The notes below the pieces were generated by a model, which saw nothing but the letters and a program-made list of their open reading frames with translations, was not told the origin of the DNA and did not search any database. This document shows, one piece after another, positions 16,589 to 24,452 of a stretch of DNA of 53,201 nt. The translations under genes and the position numbers were made by a program. Numbering within the stretch: position 1 is the first letter of the stretch; each line of letters starts with the position of its first letter. This stretch comes from an uncultured Lentisphaerota bacterium (lineage in GTDB: Bacteria > Verrucomicrobiota > Kiritimatiellia > CAIQIC01), in the NCBI GenBank assembly GCA_903889245.1, contig CAISWQ010000071.1, forward strand, positions 1-53,201. The letters are read 5' to 3'.

Positions 16589-19500
16589 CTAGGAAAGGCG
16601 CAATCCGTGACGGTTCATTTTATCAAGCAACTTATTGACAAGGCGGGAGCTGCAATTCCGCAGTGAGAAAAACTGTTTAGGGCGCAATGAAACGAGGACT
16701 CTGGGTTTACACCAATCCTGGAAGCTCAAATTGTCGCGGCGAGCGAAGCGATCAAAATACCGCTTTAGAAGATCCACCTCACGATCGTCAAACCACGACT
16801 CGCAATTTAGATCCCACTCAGCAGGTGTTTTCCGAAGTGTTTTCGAGGTTGTACTCGTCGTTGCTCGCACAAGCGATGGCTCCGGCGATTTGACTGGCTG
16901 CGGCTTGCGTTGATAACTGTGGATGATTGGCTCTTGACGCTGAATAACAGTTGAACCCATCACGTTGACAAATTCAGAAGGCTCCCGCTCATAGAGCAAA
17001 AATAATTGGTCACGAGCGCGGGTCATGGCCACATATAACCTCAGTGCATCACGCCAAACTTCTTCGGGAGCGACACCAGTTGCAGGGAATAAACGGCGTT
17101 CACACCCGATGATGACAACCAATCGAAACTCAAAGCCTTTTAAGTCATGAATACTTCCAACAACCATATGCTGAGTGTGTCGAATGCAATCGCCCGATAG
17201 TACGTCAGCTTCCATATTTTCTGGTTGCTGCGCCAGTATGCTATCGATGGTCAAATTTTCTGGTGCCGCAGTCGCGATACAAACTGTCCATGGTTCCGTA
17301 TTGTCGCCCTTAATACACTCAAGGGCGAGTTCCCAAGCCTTGCAGATTTGATTGTCAGTCTGTAGCACTATTGGCGGGTTCGTTTCACGTTGAGCCAATT
17401 CAGGGTCAAGAACTTCGATTTCCTCTCCCTGTAAACCAGCTAGCTTACCATAGTGATTCGCGAGAGTGCTCGCCGCCCTAAGAATCTGCCGACTGTTTCT
17501 GTAATTCTTCTTAATTTCCCTCTGGGTAAAACTTCCTTTTGCCAGCCCTGCATCTGCAAGCTTGAGTCGCTTGACCAGTATGCGTTGCACTGTGTCGCCC
17601 GACAGAAACAAACCGTTTTCCTGTTCAGTGACAACATGACCAAGAAGCCGGATATCAAGTGTTGAAAGATCCTGAAATTCATCGACCAAAAGGCACCGAA
17701 ACTTTTTGCTTTCGGGGAGTTGACGAATTTCACGCCAGGCCGGTGTCAAGGCCTGAGTCAATTCGACCATATCAACAACTGCGCCATGAATCATCCACTC
17801 CTCAAAAAGCAATAATATCTTGAGCACCTGCTGTCGTTGTCTTGCCAGGAATTGAGGCGTATTGCCTCGTCCTACCCGCGGATATTCAGTAGCGTCTAAA
17901 TATCTGCCCCGCTCAACGAGGGCAAGCCCACTCCGGACAAGTGTGCATTCCTCTTGAAGATAACGTGAGGCGTCTATTCTCGCCTCTCTCAAAAGCCCCT
18001 CTAACTCCATCAAGGCGCCCTTGACTTCGGGGTCTCTCGCGTTGAAAAAATCTTCCCAAGTGTCAGCGGCAGTTTCACCACTGCGCAAGTCAATTTCATT
18101 TGCGAAATTTGCTTTATTTACCAATGCCACAGTTTCCTGTAATCGCTGACTGCCAGGGGCCAATTGTAAAAGTTGCTGAAGGTAGCGATCAGGGCCAAGG
18201 TGGTGAATCAGTTCGCGGAAATAGTCATAAAAAGCCATGACAAAAATATTCCGGCGCTCCTCTTCAGTGCAAAGCTGGCAAACCAAATTCTTCAATAATT
18301 TTGCCAGCGACCGATTCAACGTCATAACACCGATGCGCTCGTTGGGATATTTTCGCGCTAGGTGACGAGCACGGTGAACCAGAATACACGTCTTTCCGCT
18401 TCCCGATACGCCGGTTAATACGACGGGACGATCAAAGTCGGCTTCAGCGACACGCTTCTGATCAGGGTGCAGGAATAACATCCAGTCTTGGAAATGAACA
18501 GGATCCAACAAACGATCCAGTTCTTCCTTCGAGAGGTCGTTTACAACTACAACTTGATCTGAATTAACAATTGACGAGGCGGCCTCATCACCGATGAGTC
18601 CGGCATCTTTCAATGGACTTGCCTCGCCACTTCGCAAACTAATCCTTGTCTCGGCTCCTGCAATATCTCCCACACGGATGAGGGAAATTATGTCACGCAA
18701 AAAAGCGCGGAGATCAGCATTGGGTAAGGCCTCCAAAATCTCTACCGCTTCCTCATCGGTGGATTCTTCATCCAACTCTTCGAGGTGACGGCATATGAGG
18801 CGTTGAGGCACAAGACTCGATAGATCTAATCCTTTGACCCGCGAGAAGTAAGGAAGATTATCCGCTGTTGGAGATGGCGCTGGGAGATTTGCTTGATCCA
18901 TTTCGGTTGTGATAACTGTTGTTGTGATGCGGCTTGTTAATCCATCAACAGCCAGCGTCATCCCGGCGTGCGCTGAGAGCCAGTGCTGAACTTCGCCGGG
19001 ATCTCCAAGAAAAAACGGGTAATAATTTCGCCCAGCTTGAATCATTACCAGCAAACAAACATCATTGATTTGAAAAATACGCGCGCCATGCACCCGGTCG
19101 TCCTCAGTTGACTCGCGCTCAGAAAAAGGATTTCGTCCATGGCGGACCGTATCAAACAAATGACGCACAATCATGGCACCTGCGCTCCGTGCACCGCCAG
19201 CGTTTCGCATCCTAAGCTCATGATCCCGAAAATTTGACTCTTTATGATAGACAATTTGGATTTGGAGCGGCCTCGCTCCAGTGACTGCAATTGTTTCAAG
19301 CGGTTTGCCAGCAGGAAGCGAGTTTGTGTATAAATGCCGATTCTGAAACCCACGTAACTGTAAAAACTTCTCTAGCTCCAAATCTGAAAGACAAATTTCT
19401 GAACTATGTAAACCGGCAAGCTTGTTCGCGACGCGATCTAAATCGGTTACGTGAAACCATGGGCCAACACGTTCATCGAAAACTATCGGTTTCCCAAACA

Positions 19501-19903
19501 AAACAACGCCGTTGACCTGCCCCCATCTCGTGTCTTGCGGGGACGAGATAAACTGCCCTTGAAACTGCTTTAACCAACCCATAAGCGTAAATCTATAGGC
19601 GCGGACTTGAAGGAAAGGATTTGGATACCGCCCTCCTTTGACTTCCAGTTCATCGGCGTACCATTCCGTATTTTCTGAAAAATGAATCTTTCCGCCGTAA
19701 TTCTTCATCTCAACGACAGATATGGCGTTGCGCTTGATAAAAATGGCGTCCAGTTCCACGCCATTGAACATGACGTTTCCTATGAGAATGTACAGGCCAG
19801 GCTCATCCTTAAATCGTTGAGTGAGCACTCGGACGAGTGAATCGAACATCGCATTCTCATGCGCATGTTCGAATCCTGTGGGCAAATAGGCCTTGAATGG
19901 CAT
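16589..19903 (-). CDS. NERD nuclease - UvrD/Rep-like helicase fusion
   Basis: A 1104-residue protein. An N-terminal NERD nuclease domain (about 1-150) contains GVELDAIFIKRNAISVVEMK, with the Asp and E-x-K expected for a PD-(D/E)XK-like active site. A middle region (about 150-480) is unassigned. The UvrD-type superfamily-1 helicase has Walker A GVSGSGKTC near 494, Walker B LVDEFQD near 738, and motifs DLKGFEFRLVVIIG and YVAMTRARDQLFLLYE near 957. The C-terminal 100 residues are novel to me. The gene has a strong AGGGAGGT Shine-Dalgarno. It is clearly more AT-rich than its neighbours, so horizontal acquisition is likely. A DNA-repair or anti-phage role is plausible but unproven. Confidence 0.88.
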   Translation of the reverse strand: MPFKAYLPTGFEHAHENAMFDSLVRVLTQRFKDEPGLYILIGNVMFNGVELDAIFIKRNAISVVEMKNYGGKIHFSENTEWYADELEVKGGRYPNPFLQVRAYRFTLMGWLKQFQGQFISSPQDTRWGQVNGVVLFGKPIVFDERVGPWFHVTDLDRVANKLAGLHSSEICLSDLELEKFLQLRGFQNRHLYTNSLPAGKPLETIAVTGARPLQIQIVYHKESNFRDHELRMRNAGGARSAGAMIVRHLFDTVRHGRNPFSERESTEDDRVHGARIFQINDVCLLVMIQAGRNYYPFFLGDPGEVQHWLSAHAGMTLAVDGLTSRITTTVITTEMDQANLPAPSPTADNLPYFSRVKGLDLSSLVPQRLICRHLEELDEESTDEEAVEILEALPNADLRAFLRDIISLIRVGDIAGAETRISLRSGEASPLKDAGLIGDEAASSIVNSDQVVVVNDLSKEELDRLLDPVHFQDWMLFLHPDQKRVAEADFDRPVVLTGVSGSGKTCILVHRARHLARKYPNERIGVMTLNRSLAKLLKNLVCQLCTEEERRNIFVMAFYDYFRELIHHLGPDRYLQQLLQLAPGSQRLQETVALVNKANFANEIDLRSGETAADTWEDFFNARDPEVKGALMELEGLLREARIDASRYLQEECTLVRSGLALVERGRYLDATEYPRVGRGNTPQFLARQRQQVLKILLLFEEWMIHGAVVDMVELTQALTPAWREIRQLPESKKFRCLLVDEFQDLSTLDIRLLGHVVTEQENGLFLSGDTVQRILVKRLKLADAGLAKGSFTQREIKKNYRNSRQILRAASTLANHYGKLAGLQGEEIEVLDPELAQRETNPPIVLQTDNQICKAWELALECIKGDNTEPWTVCIATAAPENLTIDSILAQQPENMEADVLSGDCIRHTQHMVVGSIHDLKGFEFRLVVIIGCERRLFPATGVAPEEVWRDALRLYVAMTRARDQLFLLYEREPSEFVNVMGSTVIQRQEPIIHSYQRKPQPVKSPEPSLVRATTSTTSKTLRKTPAEWDLNCESWFDDREVDLLKRYFDRFARRDNLSFQDWCKPRVLVSLRPKQFFSLRNCSSRLVNKLLDKMNRHGLRLS

Positions 19904-20025
19904 CTTGCTACCTCCCTTTACACGGCCCTATGAATGCGATGAATAACATTTGCAACAAAATCATAAGAGCGCAGTCCCCGTAGCATTTTTGATCTAGCGA
20001 GTACAGATATTTTGGGTCGTAAATG

Positions 20026-20043
20026 CGCAACTCGCGAGTTGCG
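20026..20043. repeat. Perfect 18-bp palindrome between the helicase gene and the flavin reductases
   Basis: CGCAACTCGCGAGTTGCG is fully self-complementary. It lies in the 260-bp gap upstream of the divergent NERD-helicase gene, near the edge where AT-rich DNA gives way to GC-rich DNA. It may be an operator or an insertion boundary. Confidence 0.5.
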
Positions 20044-20072
20044 GTGTTCGATTAAGATGACGCACCGGACCA

Positions 20073-20101
20073 CTGACAACCAACGCTGTGGCTGCTATGG
20101 T
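20073..20101 (+). promoter_or_regulatory. Promoter before the maf remnant (copy of the maf promoter)
   Basis: CTGACA (20073-20078), 17 bp, TATGGT (20096-20101), CGCGGGG, ATG at 20109. It has the same boxes, spacing and 7-nt leader as the promoter of the intact maf gene at 21402-21430. Confidence 0.6.
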
Positions 20102-20108
20102 CGCGGGG

Positions 20109-20168
20109 ATGCAAAGCGAGCTTGAGATTATTTTGGCCAGCCGGTCGCAGCGGCGGCGGGTACCATGA
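20109..20168 (+). pseudogene. Truncated maf 5' end, now a 19-codon leader ORF
   Basis: The frame MQSELEIILASRSQRRRVP ends at TGA 20166-20168. Residues 6-17 match the Maf N-terminal signature (compare MPTPDIILASRSPRRRDLL of the intact maf at 21438). The promoter and start context are also duplicated. Its stop overlaps the ATG of the next gene (ATGA), so the remnant may now act as a translated leader coupling expression of the flavin reductase pair. Confidence 0.65.
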
Positions 20169-20725
20169 AGATACTTATACTCGATGGTTGTGCGGTGGAG
20201 CAGTTGGCGGTGGCGTGGCTGGTGGAGAGCTGTCGCGCGCGCGGGTGGGAGGCGGAGGTGCTGGCGTTGCGGGGGCGGCAGATCGCGCCGTGTACCGGCT
20301 GCTTCGGCTGCTGGCTGCGGACGCCGGGCATCTGCACGACCGATGACGATGGCCGCGAGGTGCTCCGGCAGATCGTGCAGAGCGATGGCACCCTCCTGCT
20401 GACGCCCGTGACGTTCGGCGGCTACTCGGCCCTGCTCAAGCGCGCGCTCGACCGCATCATCCCGATGATCTCGCCGTTCTTCGCCACGGTGAACGGCGAG
20501 ACGCATCACCGCCTGCGCTATACCCGCCAGCCGCGCTTCGGCGCGGTTGGCCTGGCGGGCGATGATGACGCGGAGGAAGCCACGACTTTCCGGACGCTCG
20601 CCGCGCGCAACGCGCTGAACTGGCACGAGCCACAGCCGGTCATCGCGCTCCTGCGCGCGGATACCGACGCCGCCGCGGCGCGCGCGCTGCTGGCGACCAC
20701 CTTCGACGCGGCGGGGTGGAAATGA
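20165..20725 (+). CDS. Iron-sulfur-flavoprotein-like NAD(P)H:FMN reductase
   Basis: A 186-residue flavodoxin-fold protein of the NADPH-dependent FMN-reductase group. The phosphate-binding N-terminus MKILILDGCAVEQLAVAWLVE is followed by APCTGCFGCWLRTPGICTTDDD, a Cys cluster seen in multimeric flavodoxin/iron-sulfur flavoproteins, and by LLTPVTFGGYSALLKRALDRI, the flavin-binding loop. It should transfer electrons from NAD(P)H to FMN or an unknown acceptor in the cytoplasm. The ATG overlaps the stop of the maf remnant, and its own stop overlaps the next ATG. Confidence 0.83.
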   Translation: MKILILDGCAVEQLAVAWLVESCRARGWEAEVLALRGRQIAPCTGCFGCWLRTPGICTTDDDGREVLRQIVQSDGTLLLTPVTFGGYSALLKRALDRIIPMISPFFATVNGETHHRLRYTRQPRFGAVGLAGDDDAEEATTFRTLAARNALNWHEPQPVIALLRADTDAAAARALLATTFDAAGWK

Positions 20726-21405
20726 GCACGACGAACCAGGCCGTCCTGTTGATCGGCAGCCCGCGCGGCACGCACAGTACGTCGGGCCAGCTTGGCGCAT
20801 TTCTGCTTGAGCGCCTGCGCGCGCAGGGCTGGAGCGCGAGTACGTTCGTCGCGCGCAAGGTCATGGCCAACGCGGCAGCGTGGACGGAACTGGAGCGCGC
20901 GCTGGCCGCGGCCGATTTGTTGATCGTGGCGACGCCGCTCTATGTGGACTCCCTGCCCGCGCCATTGATCGAGACGTTCGAGCGTCTGCACGAACTGCGG
21001 CGCGCCACGGCGCCGGTCAAGGCACAGCGCATGGTCGCCGTGATGAATTGCGGGTTCCCCGAGGCGAGCCAGAACGCGACGGCGCTGGCGATCTGCCGCC
21101 ATTTTGCGCGGCGCGCGGATTTTCGCTGGGACGGCGGGCTGGCGCTCGGCATGGGCGGGATGCTCTCCGGCCAGCCCATCGCGGAGCGCAGCCGGACGCA
21201 CAAGGTGGCGGTGGCGCTACAGCGCGCGGCGGCGGACCTCCTCGCGGGCGGCCCGGTTTCCGGCGAAGCCATCGCCGCACTGGCGCAGCCGCTGATGCCG
21301 CGCTGGCTCTATCGCTTGATGGGCGAAGTTTCGTTCCGCCTGTTCGCGTGGCGGAAGGGCGTCTACCGGCTCGGCGCGCAGCCCTACGCGCGCGAAGGCG
21401 GCTGA
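20722..21405 (+). CDS. NAD(P)H-dependent oxidoreductase, flavodoxin-like
   Basis: A 227-residue flavodoxin-fold protein. LLIGSPRGTHSTSGQLGAFLLERL is the FMN phosphate loop, and ADLLIVATPLYVDSLPAPLIETFERL the second flavin-contact loop. It lacks the Cys cluster of its upstream neighbour, with which it overlaps by 4 bp (ATGA), so the pair may form a functional unit or heterodimer. Its physiological substrate is unknown. Confidence 0.82.
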   Translation: MSTTNQAVLLIGSPRGTHSTSGQLGAFLLERLRAQGWSASTFVARKVMANAAAWTELERALAAADLLIVATPLYVDSLPAPLIETFERLHELRRATAPVKAQRMVAVMNCGFPEASQNATALAICRHFARRADFRWDGGLALGMGGMLSGQPIAERSRTHKVAVALQRAAADLLAGGPVSGEAIAALAQPLMPRWLYRLMGEVSFRLFAWRKGVYRLGAQPYAREGG

Positions 21406-21430
21406 CAATTTCGCCGGTTCCCGTTATGGT
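21402..21430 (+). promoter_or_regulatory. maf promoter (leaderless type)
   Basis: CTGACA (21402-21407), 17 bp, TATGGT (21425-21430), CGCGGCG, ATG at 21438. It overlaps the 3' end of the upstream oxidoreductase gene. Confidence 0.6.
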
Positions 21431-21437
21431 CGCGGCG

Positions 21438-22085
21438 ATGCCAACGCCCGACATCATCCTTGCCAGCCGCTCGCCGCGGCGGCGCGACCTGCTCGCGCTG
21501 CTCGGCCGGCCGTTCCGCATTCTCGAGCCGGAGCACGAGGAGCAGCGGCAGCCGGGCGAGCACGCGGCCGACTATGCGGTTCGCAACGCGCGCGAGAAGG
21601 CGCGCTCGGTCCGCCACCACGCGGCGGAAAATTTCCTCATCATCGGCGCCGATACGATCGTGGTGGTGGATGATGCCATCCTGGAAAAGCCGCGCGACGC
21701 CGCCGACGCGCGCGCGATGCTGCGGCTACTTTCCGGCCGCCAGCACGAGGTCGTCACCGGCCTCGCGCTGCTGACGCCCGCGGGCGAGCGTTGCTGGCCG
21801 GTGCGCACGCAGGTGGTCTTCCGCGCGCTGAGCGCCGCCGAGATCGAAGCCTACCTCGCCACCGGCGAGCCGTTCGACAAGGCGGGCGCCTACGGCATCC
21901 AGGGCCACGCCGCGCACATGGTCAGCGAGATCAACGGCTCCTACACCAACGTCGTCGGCCTGCCGCTCGCGGAAGTCGCCGAGGCGCTGCAGAAGATCGG
22001 CCACGGATCACACGGATCACACAGAAAAGAAAACCATCCACAGATTGCACCGATTACACAGATGGGGAATGTGGATAGGCACTGA
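21438..22085 (+). CDS. maf: Maf-family nucleotide pyrophosphatase
   Basis: A 215-residue protein. Maf enzymes hydrolyse non-canonical or UTP/dTTP-type nucleoside triphosphates and affect septum formation. Signatures visible are ILASRSPRRRDLL, the R-N-A-R-E-K-A segment, GADTIVVVDD, LEKPRDAADARAMLRLLSGRQHEVVTG, and the catalytic region FDKAGAYGIQG. The fold ends around residue 188 (LPLAEVAEALQKIG); the last 27 residues (GHGSHGSHRKENHPQIAP and on) are encoded by a word-like intergenic repeat. ATG 21438 is chosen over 21426 because of the -10 box position and homologous start. Confidence 0.9.
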   Translation: MPTPDIILASRSPRRRDLLALLGRPFRILEPEHEEQRQPGEHAADYAVRNAREKARSVRHHAAENFLIIGADTIVVVDDAILEKPRDAADARAMLRLLSGRQHEVVTGLALLTPAGERCWPVRTQVVFRALSAAEIEAYLATGEPFDKAGAYGIQGHAAHMVSEINGSYTNVVGLPLAEVAEALQKIGHGSHGSHRKENHPQIAPITQMGNVDRH

Positions 22086-22388
22086 TGAGAACCTCACGCG
22101 GCGCGTGAGCTCCTGCAGGTGAGCTACGGGTCCGCGGCCTGGACCGCGCTGGCAGCGGAACAGAGTTTCACAAAATCATGGTTACAAAATCAGAGGGGAA
22201 CGTGTGTGCGGAGGCATGATTTTGTTGCCATGATTTTGTGAACTGCTTGGAAGGAAAATATTCCATCCGCAGATTGCACCGATTACACAGCTTCGGAATG
22301 CGGATGGGCAACGACGGGAGCCGCACGCGGAGCGTGAGGCTCTGTTGTTGCTTTTCCCGTCTGTGTAATCGGTGACATCTGTGGATAA
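22010..22388. repeat. Repeat island after maf (direct repeats, inverted copy, hairpins)
   Basis: Two 76-bp direct copies, 22034-22109 and 22263-22338, begin CCATCC(A/G)CAGATTGCACCG and end in a CACGC/GCGTG hairpin. They are equal in length and about 80% identical. A shorter inverted copy lies at about 22357-22387. A TCACACGGATCACAC-type tandem word precedes copy 1 (22003-22025). The first copy supplies the 3' end of maf. With the adjoining hairpin this explains most of the 449-bp gap 22086-22534. Confidence 0.75.
22167..22242. repeat. CATGATTTTG hairpin, MITE-like
   Basis: Perfect 15-bp inverted ends TTCACAAAATCATGG (22167-22181) and CCATGATTTTGTGAA (22228-22242) enclose a second pair, TTACAAAATCA and TGATTTTGTTG. 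The arms are about 26 bp with a few mismatches. It sits between the two 76-bp direct repeats. A lone CATGATTTTG recurs at 35853-35862. Confidence 0.7.
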
Positions 22389-22470
22389 ACTTCTTTGGTT
22401 GCGGGTAGTCACGTTAGGTTCTTTCGTGGCTATGCAAAAGTCATCGCGTACGTAGTGGCTGCGGCCCGTC

Positions 22471-22499
22471 TTGCGCGGAGCGGGGGGCGCGGCTATAGT
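22471..22499 (+). promoter_or_regulatory. Promoter of the zinc dehydrogenase gene
   Basis: TTGCGC (22471-22476), 17 bp, TATAGT (22494-22499). The ATG at 22535 is 35 nt away with an AGAAAGGGA Shine-Dalgarno, so this mRNA has a leader. Confidence 0.55.
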
Positions 22500-22534
22500 C
22501 CGCGCACCGAAAACGGAAGTAGAAAGGGAACGCA

Positions 22535-24196
22535 ATGCAAACTCCATCCACGCAGCGGGCGGTGCAATTGGTCGGGCCGGACCAACTCCAGCTTAACGGC
22601 GCGAAGGCCGTCCACCAGCCGGGGCCGCACCAGATCCTGTGTCGCGTTGAGGTTTGCGGGCTGTGCTTTTCCGACCTCAAGCTGCTCAAGCAATTTTCCG
22701 CGCACGTCCGCAAGTCGCCGGTCCTGACCGGCATCACCGAGGGCGCGCTCAAGGAAATCGCCGCCTACGTGCCGAACGAGGCGCCGACGGTGCCGGGCCA
22801 CGAGGCGGTGGTCACCGTGGTCGCCGCCGGTCCCGGCGTGGAGAAGTGCAAGGTCGGCGGGCGCTACCTCGTGCAGACCGACTACCGCTGGCTGCGCACC
22901 GCCAGTTCCAACGCGGCGTTCGGCTACAACTTCGAGGGCGGCCTGCAGGAATTTGTGCTGCTCGATGAACGCGTCTATGTGGCGCCCGACGGGCAGTCGA
23001 TGATGATCGAGATCACCAGCGACAAGTCGTCCTCCGCGCTCGCACTGTGCGAGCCGTGGGCGTGTGTCGAGGACGCCTACGTGGTGGCGGAGCGGCAGAC
23101 GCTCAAGGCCAGCGGCCGGCTGCTGATCGTTGCCGATGCCAAGCCCGACGCGTGCGTGATCGACAAGCTGCTCAAGCAGTACACGCCGGCCAAGTTCGCG
23201 TGCGTCAGCGCCTTCCCGCCGCCGCCGGCGCTCGCGATGCAACCGGAAAAATGCGCCGACCTCGCCGCCGTGCCGGAGAACGCGTTCGACGACATCCTCT
23301 ATTTCGGCGCCAACGCCGACAGCGTGGAAAAACTTTTTGCCAAGCTCGCGCCGGCGGGCCTGCTCGTCATCTGCCAGTGCGGTCAGAAATTCGGGCGGCC
23401 GGTGACAACCGCGGTCGGCCGCGTCCACTACGGCGGCATCCGCATCGTCGGTACGCCGGGCAGCGAGCCGGGCGACGCGCTGCGGAGCATCCCGGCGACC
23501 GGCGAAGTCCGCAAGGGCGACAAGCTCAACGTCATCGGCGCGGGTGGCCCGATGGGCGTGATGCACGTCGTCCGCAACCTCTGCCAGGGCGTGCCCGGCA
23601 TCAGCGTTTACGCGGGCGACTTGAGCGATGAGCGCCTCGCCGCGCTCACGTCCATCGCCGGCCCGATTGCGCAGAAGAACAACCTCGGCTATCTCCCGTA
23701 CAACGCGAAGACCAATCCGCCGGCGGGCGTCGCGTTCGACTACGCCGCCGTCATGGCGCCGGTGCCCGCGCTCGTCGCCGCCGCGGTGACGCAAGCCGCG
23801 CCGCGCGGCCGCATCAACATCTTCGCCGGCATCCCCGCGACGGTCAGCGGCCCGATGGATCTCGACGCCTATTGCGCGAAGGGCTGTTACTTCATCGGCA
23901 CCAGCGGCTCGACGCTCGACGATATGCTCGCGCTCAAGCGCAAGGTCGAGAACGGCCAGCTCGACACCAACGTCTCCGTCGCCGCCGTCTGCGGGCTGGA
24001 GGGCGCGATCGAGGGCATCCGCGCGGTGGAGAAGCAGCAGATCCCCGGTAAGATCCTCGTCTATCCCGCGTGCCAGGGCCTCGGCGTCACGCCGCTTCCA
24101 AGCCTCGGGAAAAACCTGCCCGCGGTTTTCCAAGCCTTGGAAAACGGCCTGTGGACGAAGCGCGCCGAGGCGGCGCTGCTGGCCGCCTATCCTTGA
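22535..24196 (+). CDS. Zinc-type alcohol dehydrogenase, L-sorbose-1-phosphate-reductase-like
   Basis: A 553-residue medium-chain dehydrogenase. The GroES-like domain has EVCGLCFSDLKLLKQF and VPGHEAVVTVVAAGPGVEKCKVGGR; the nucleotide domain includes LNVIGAGGPMGVMHVVRNL near residue 330. The overall order and the long insert between domains resemble sorbitol/sorbose-phosphate type zinc reductases, so an NAD(P)-dependent polyol or sugar-phosphate oxidation is plausible. Two palindrome units (24094-24144) lie inside the coding sequence and encode PLPSLGKNLPAVFQALENG just before the final GLWTKRAEAALLAAYP. Confidence 0.78.
   Translation: MQTPSTQRAVQLVGPDQLQLNGAKAVHQPGPHQILCRVEVCGLCFSDLKLLKQFSAHVRKSPVLTGITEGALKEIAAYVPNEAPTVPGHEAVVTVVAAGPGVEKCKVGGRYLVQTDYRWLRTASSNAAFGYNFEGGLQEFVLLDERVYVAPDGQSMMIEITSDKSSSALALCEPWACVEDAYVVAERQTLKASGRLLIVADAKPDACVIDKLLKQYTPAKFACVSAFPPPPALAMQPEKCADLAAVPENAFDDILYFGANADSVEKLFAKLAPAGLLVICQCGQKFGRPVTTAVGRVHYGGIRIVGTPGSEPGDALRSIPATGEVRKGDKLNVIGAGGPMGVMHVVRNLCQGVPGISVYAGDLSDERLAALTSIAGPIAQKNNLGYLPYNAKTNPPAGVAFDYAAVMAPVPALVAAAVTQAAPRGRINIFAGIPATVSGPMDLDAYCAKGCYFIGTSGSTLDDMLALKRKVENGQLDTNVSVAAVCGLEGAIEGIRAVEKQQIPGKILVYPACQGLGVTPLPSLGKNLPAVFQALENGLWTKRAEAALLAAYP
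24094..24144. repeat. Palindrome array C1 (2 units inside the dehydrogenase gene)
   Basis: Units at 24094 (degenerate) and 24126 (perfect TTTTCCAAGCCTTGGAAAA), 32 bp apart and in frame in the C-terminal coding region. Confidence 0.9.
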
Positions 24197-24229
24197 CGCC
24201 GGCCCCGGCCCGCGCCGCCGCCGGAAAAA

Positions 24230-24311
24230 ATTTCCAAGGTCTGGAAAAGCGGGAACGGTGTTTTTCCAAGGCTTGGAAAATTGCGCGGAAATTTTTCCAG
24301 GCCCCGGAAAA
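24230..24311. repeat. Palindrome array C2 (3 units)
   Basis: Units start at 24230, 24262 and 24293 (steps 32 and 31), directly after the dehydrogenase stop and 140 bp before the histidine kinase gene. Confidence 0.9.
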
Positions 24312-24452
24312 AACCGGAGCGGTTGCTGTAGCGGCGGCTGGATTTCCATCTACATGATTGACTCTACCTGCGAAATCTATATCGTGACATCAGTGATTTG
24401 AAGAATGAAGGACGCACCGAGGATCGCTTAATTCACTGGATCAGGAGTTGCG

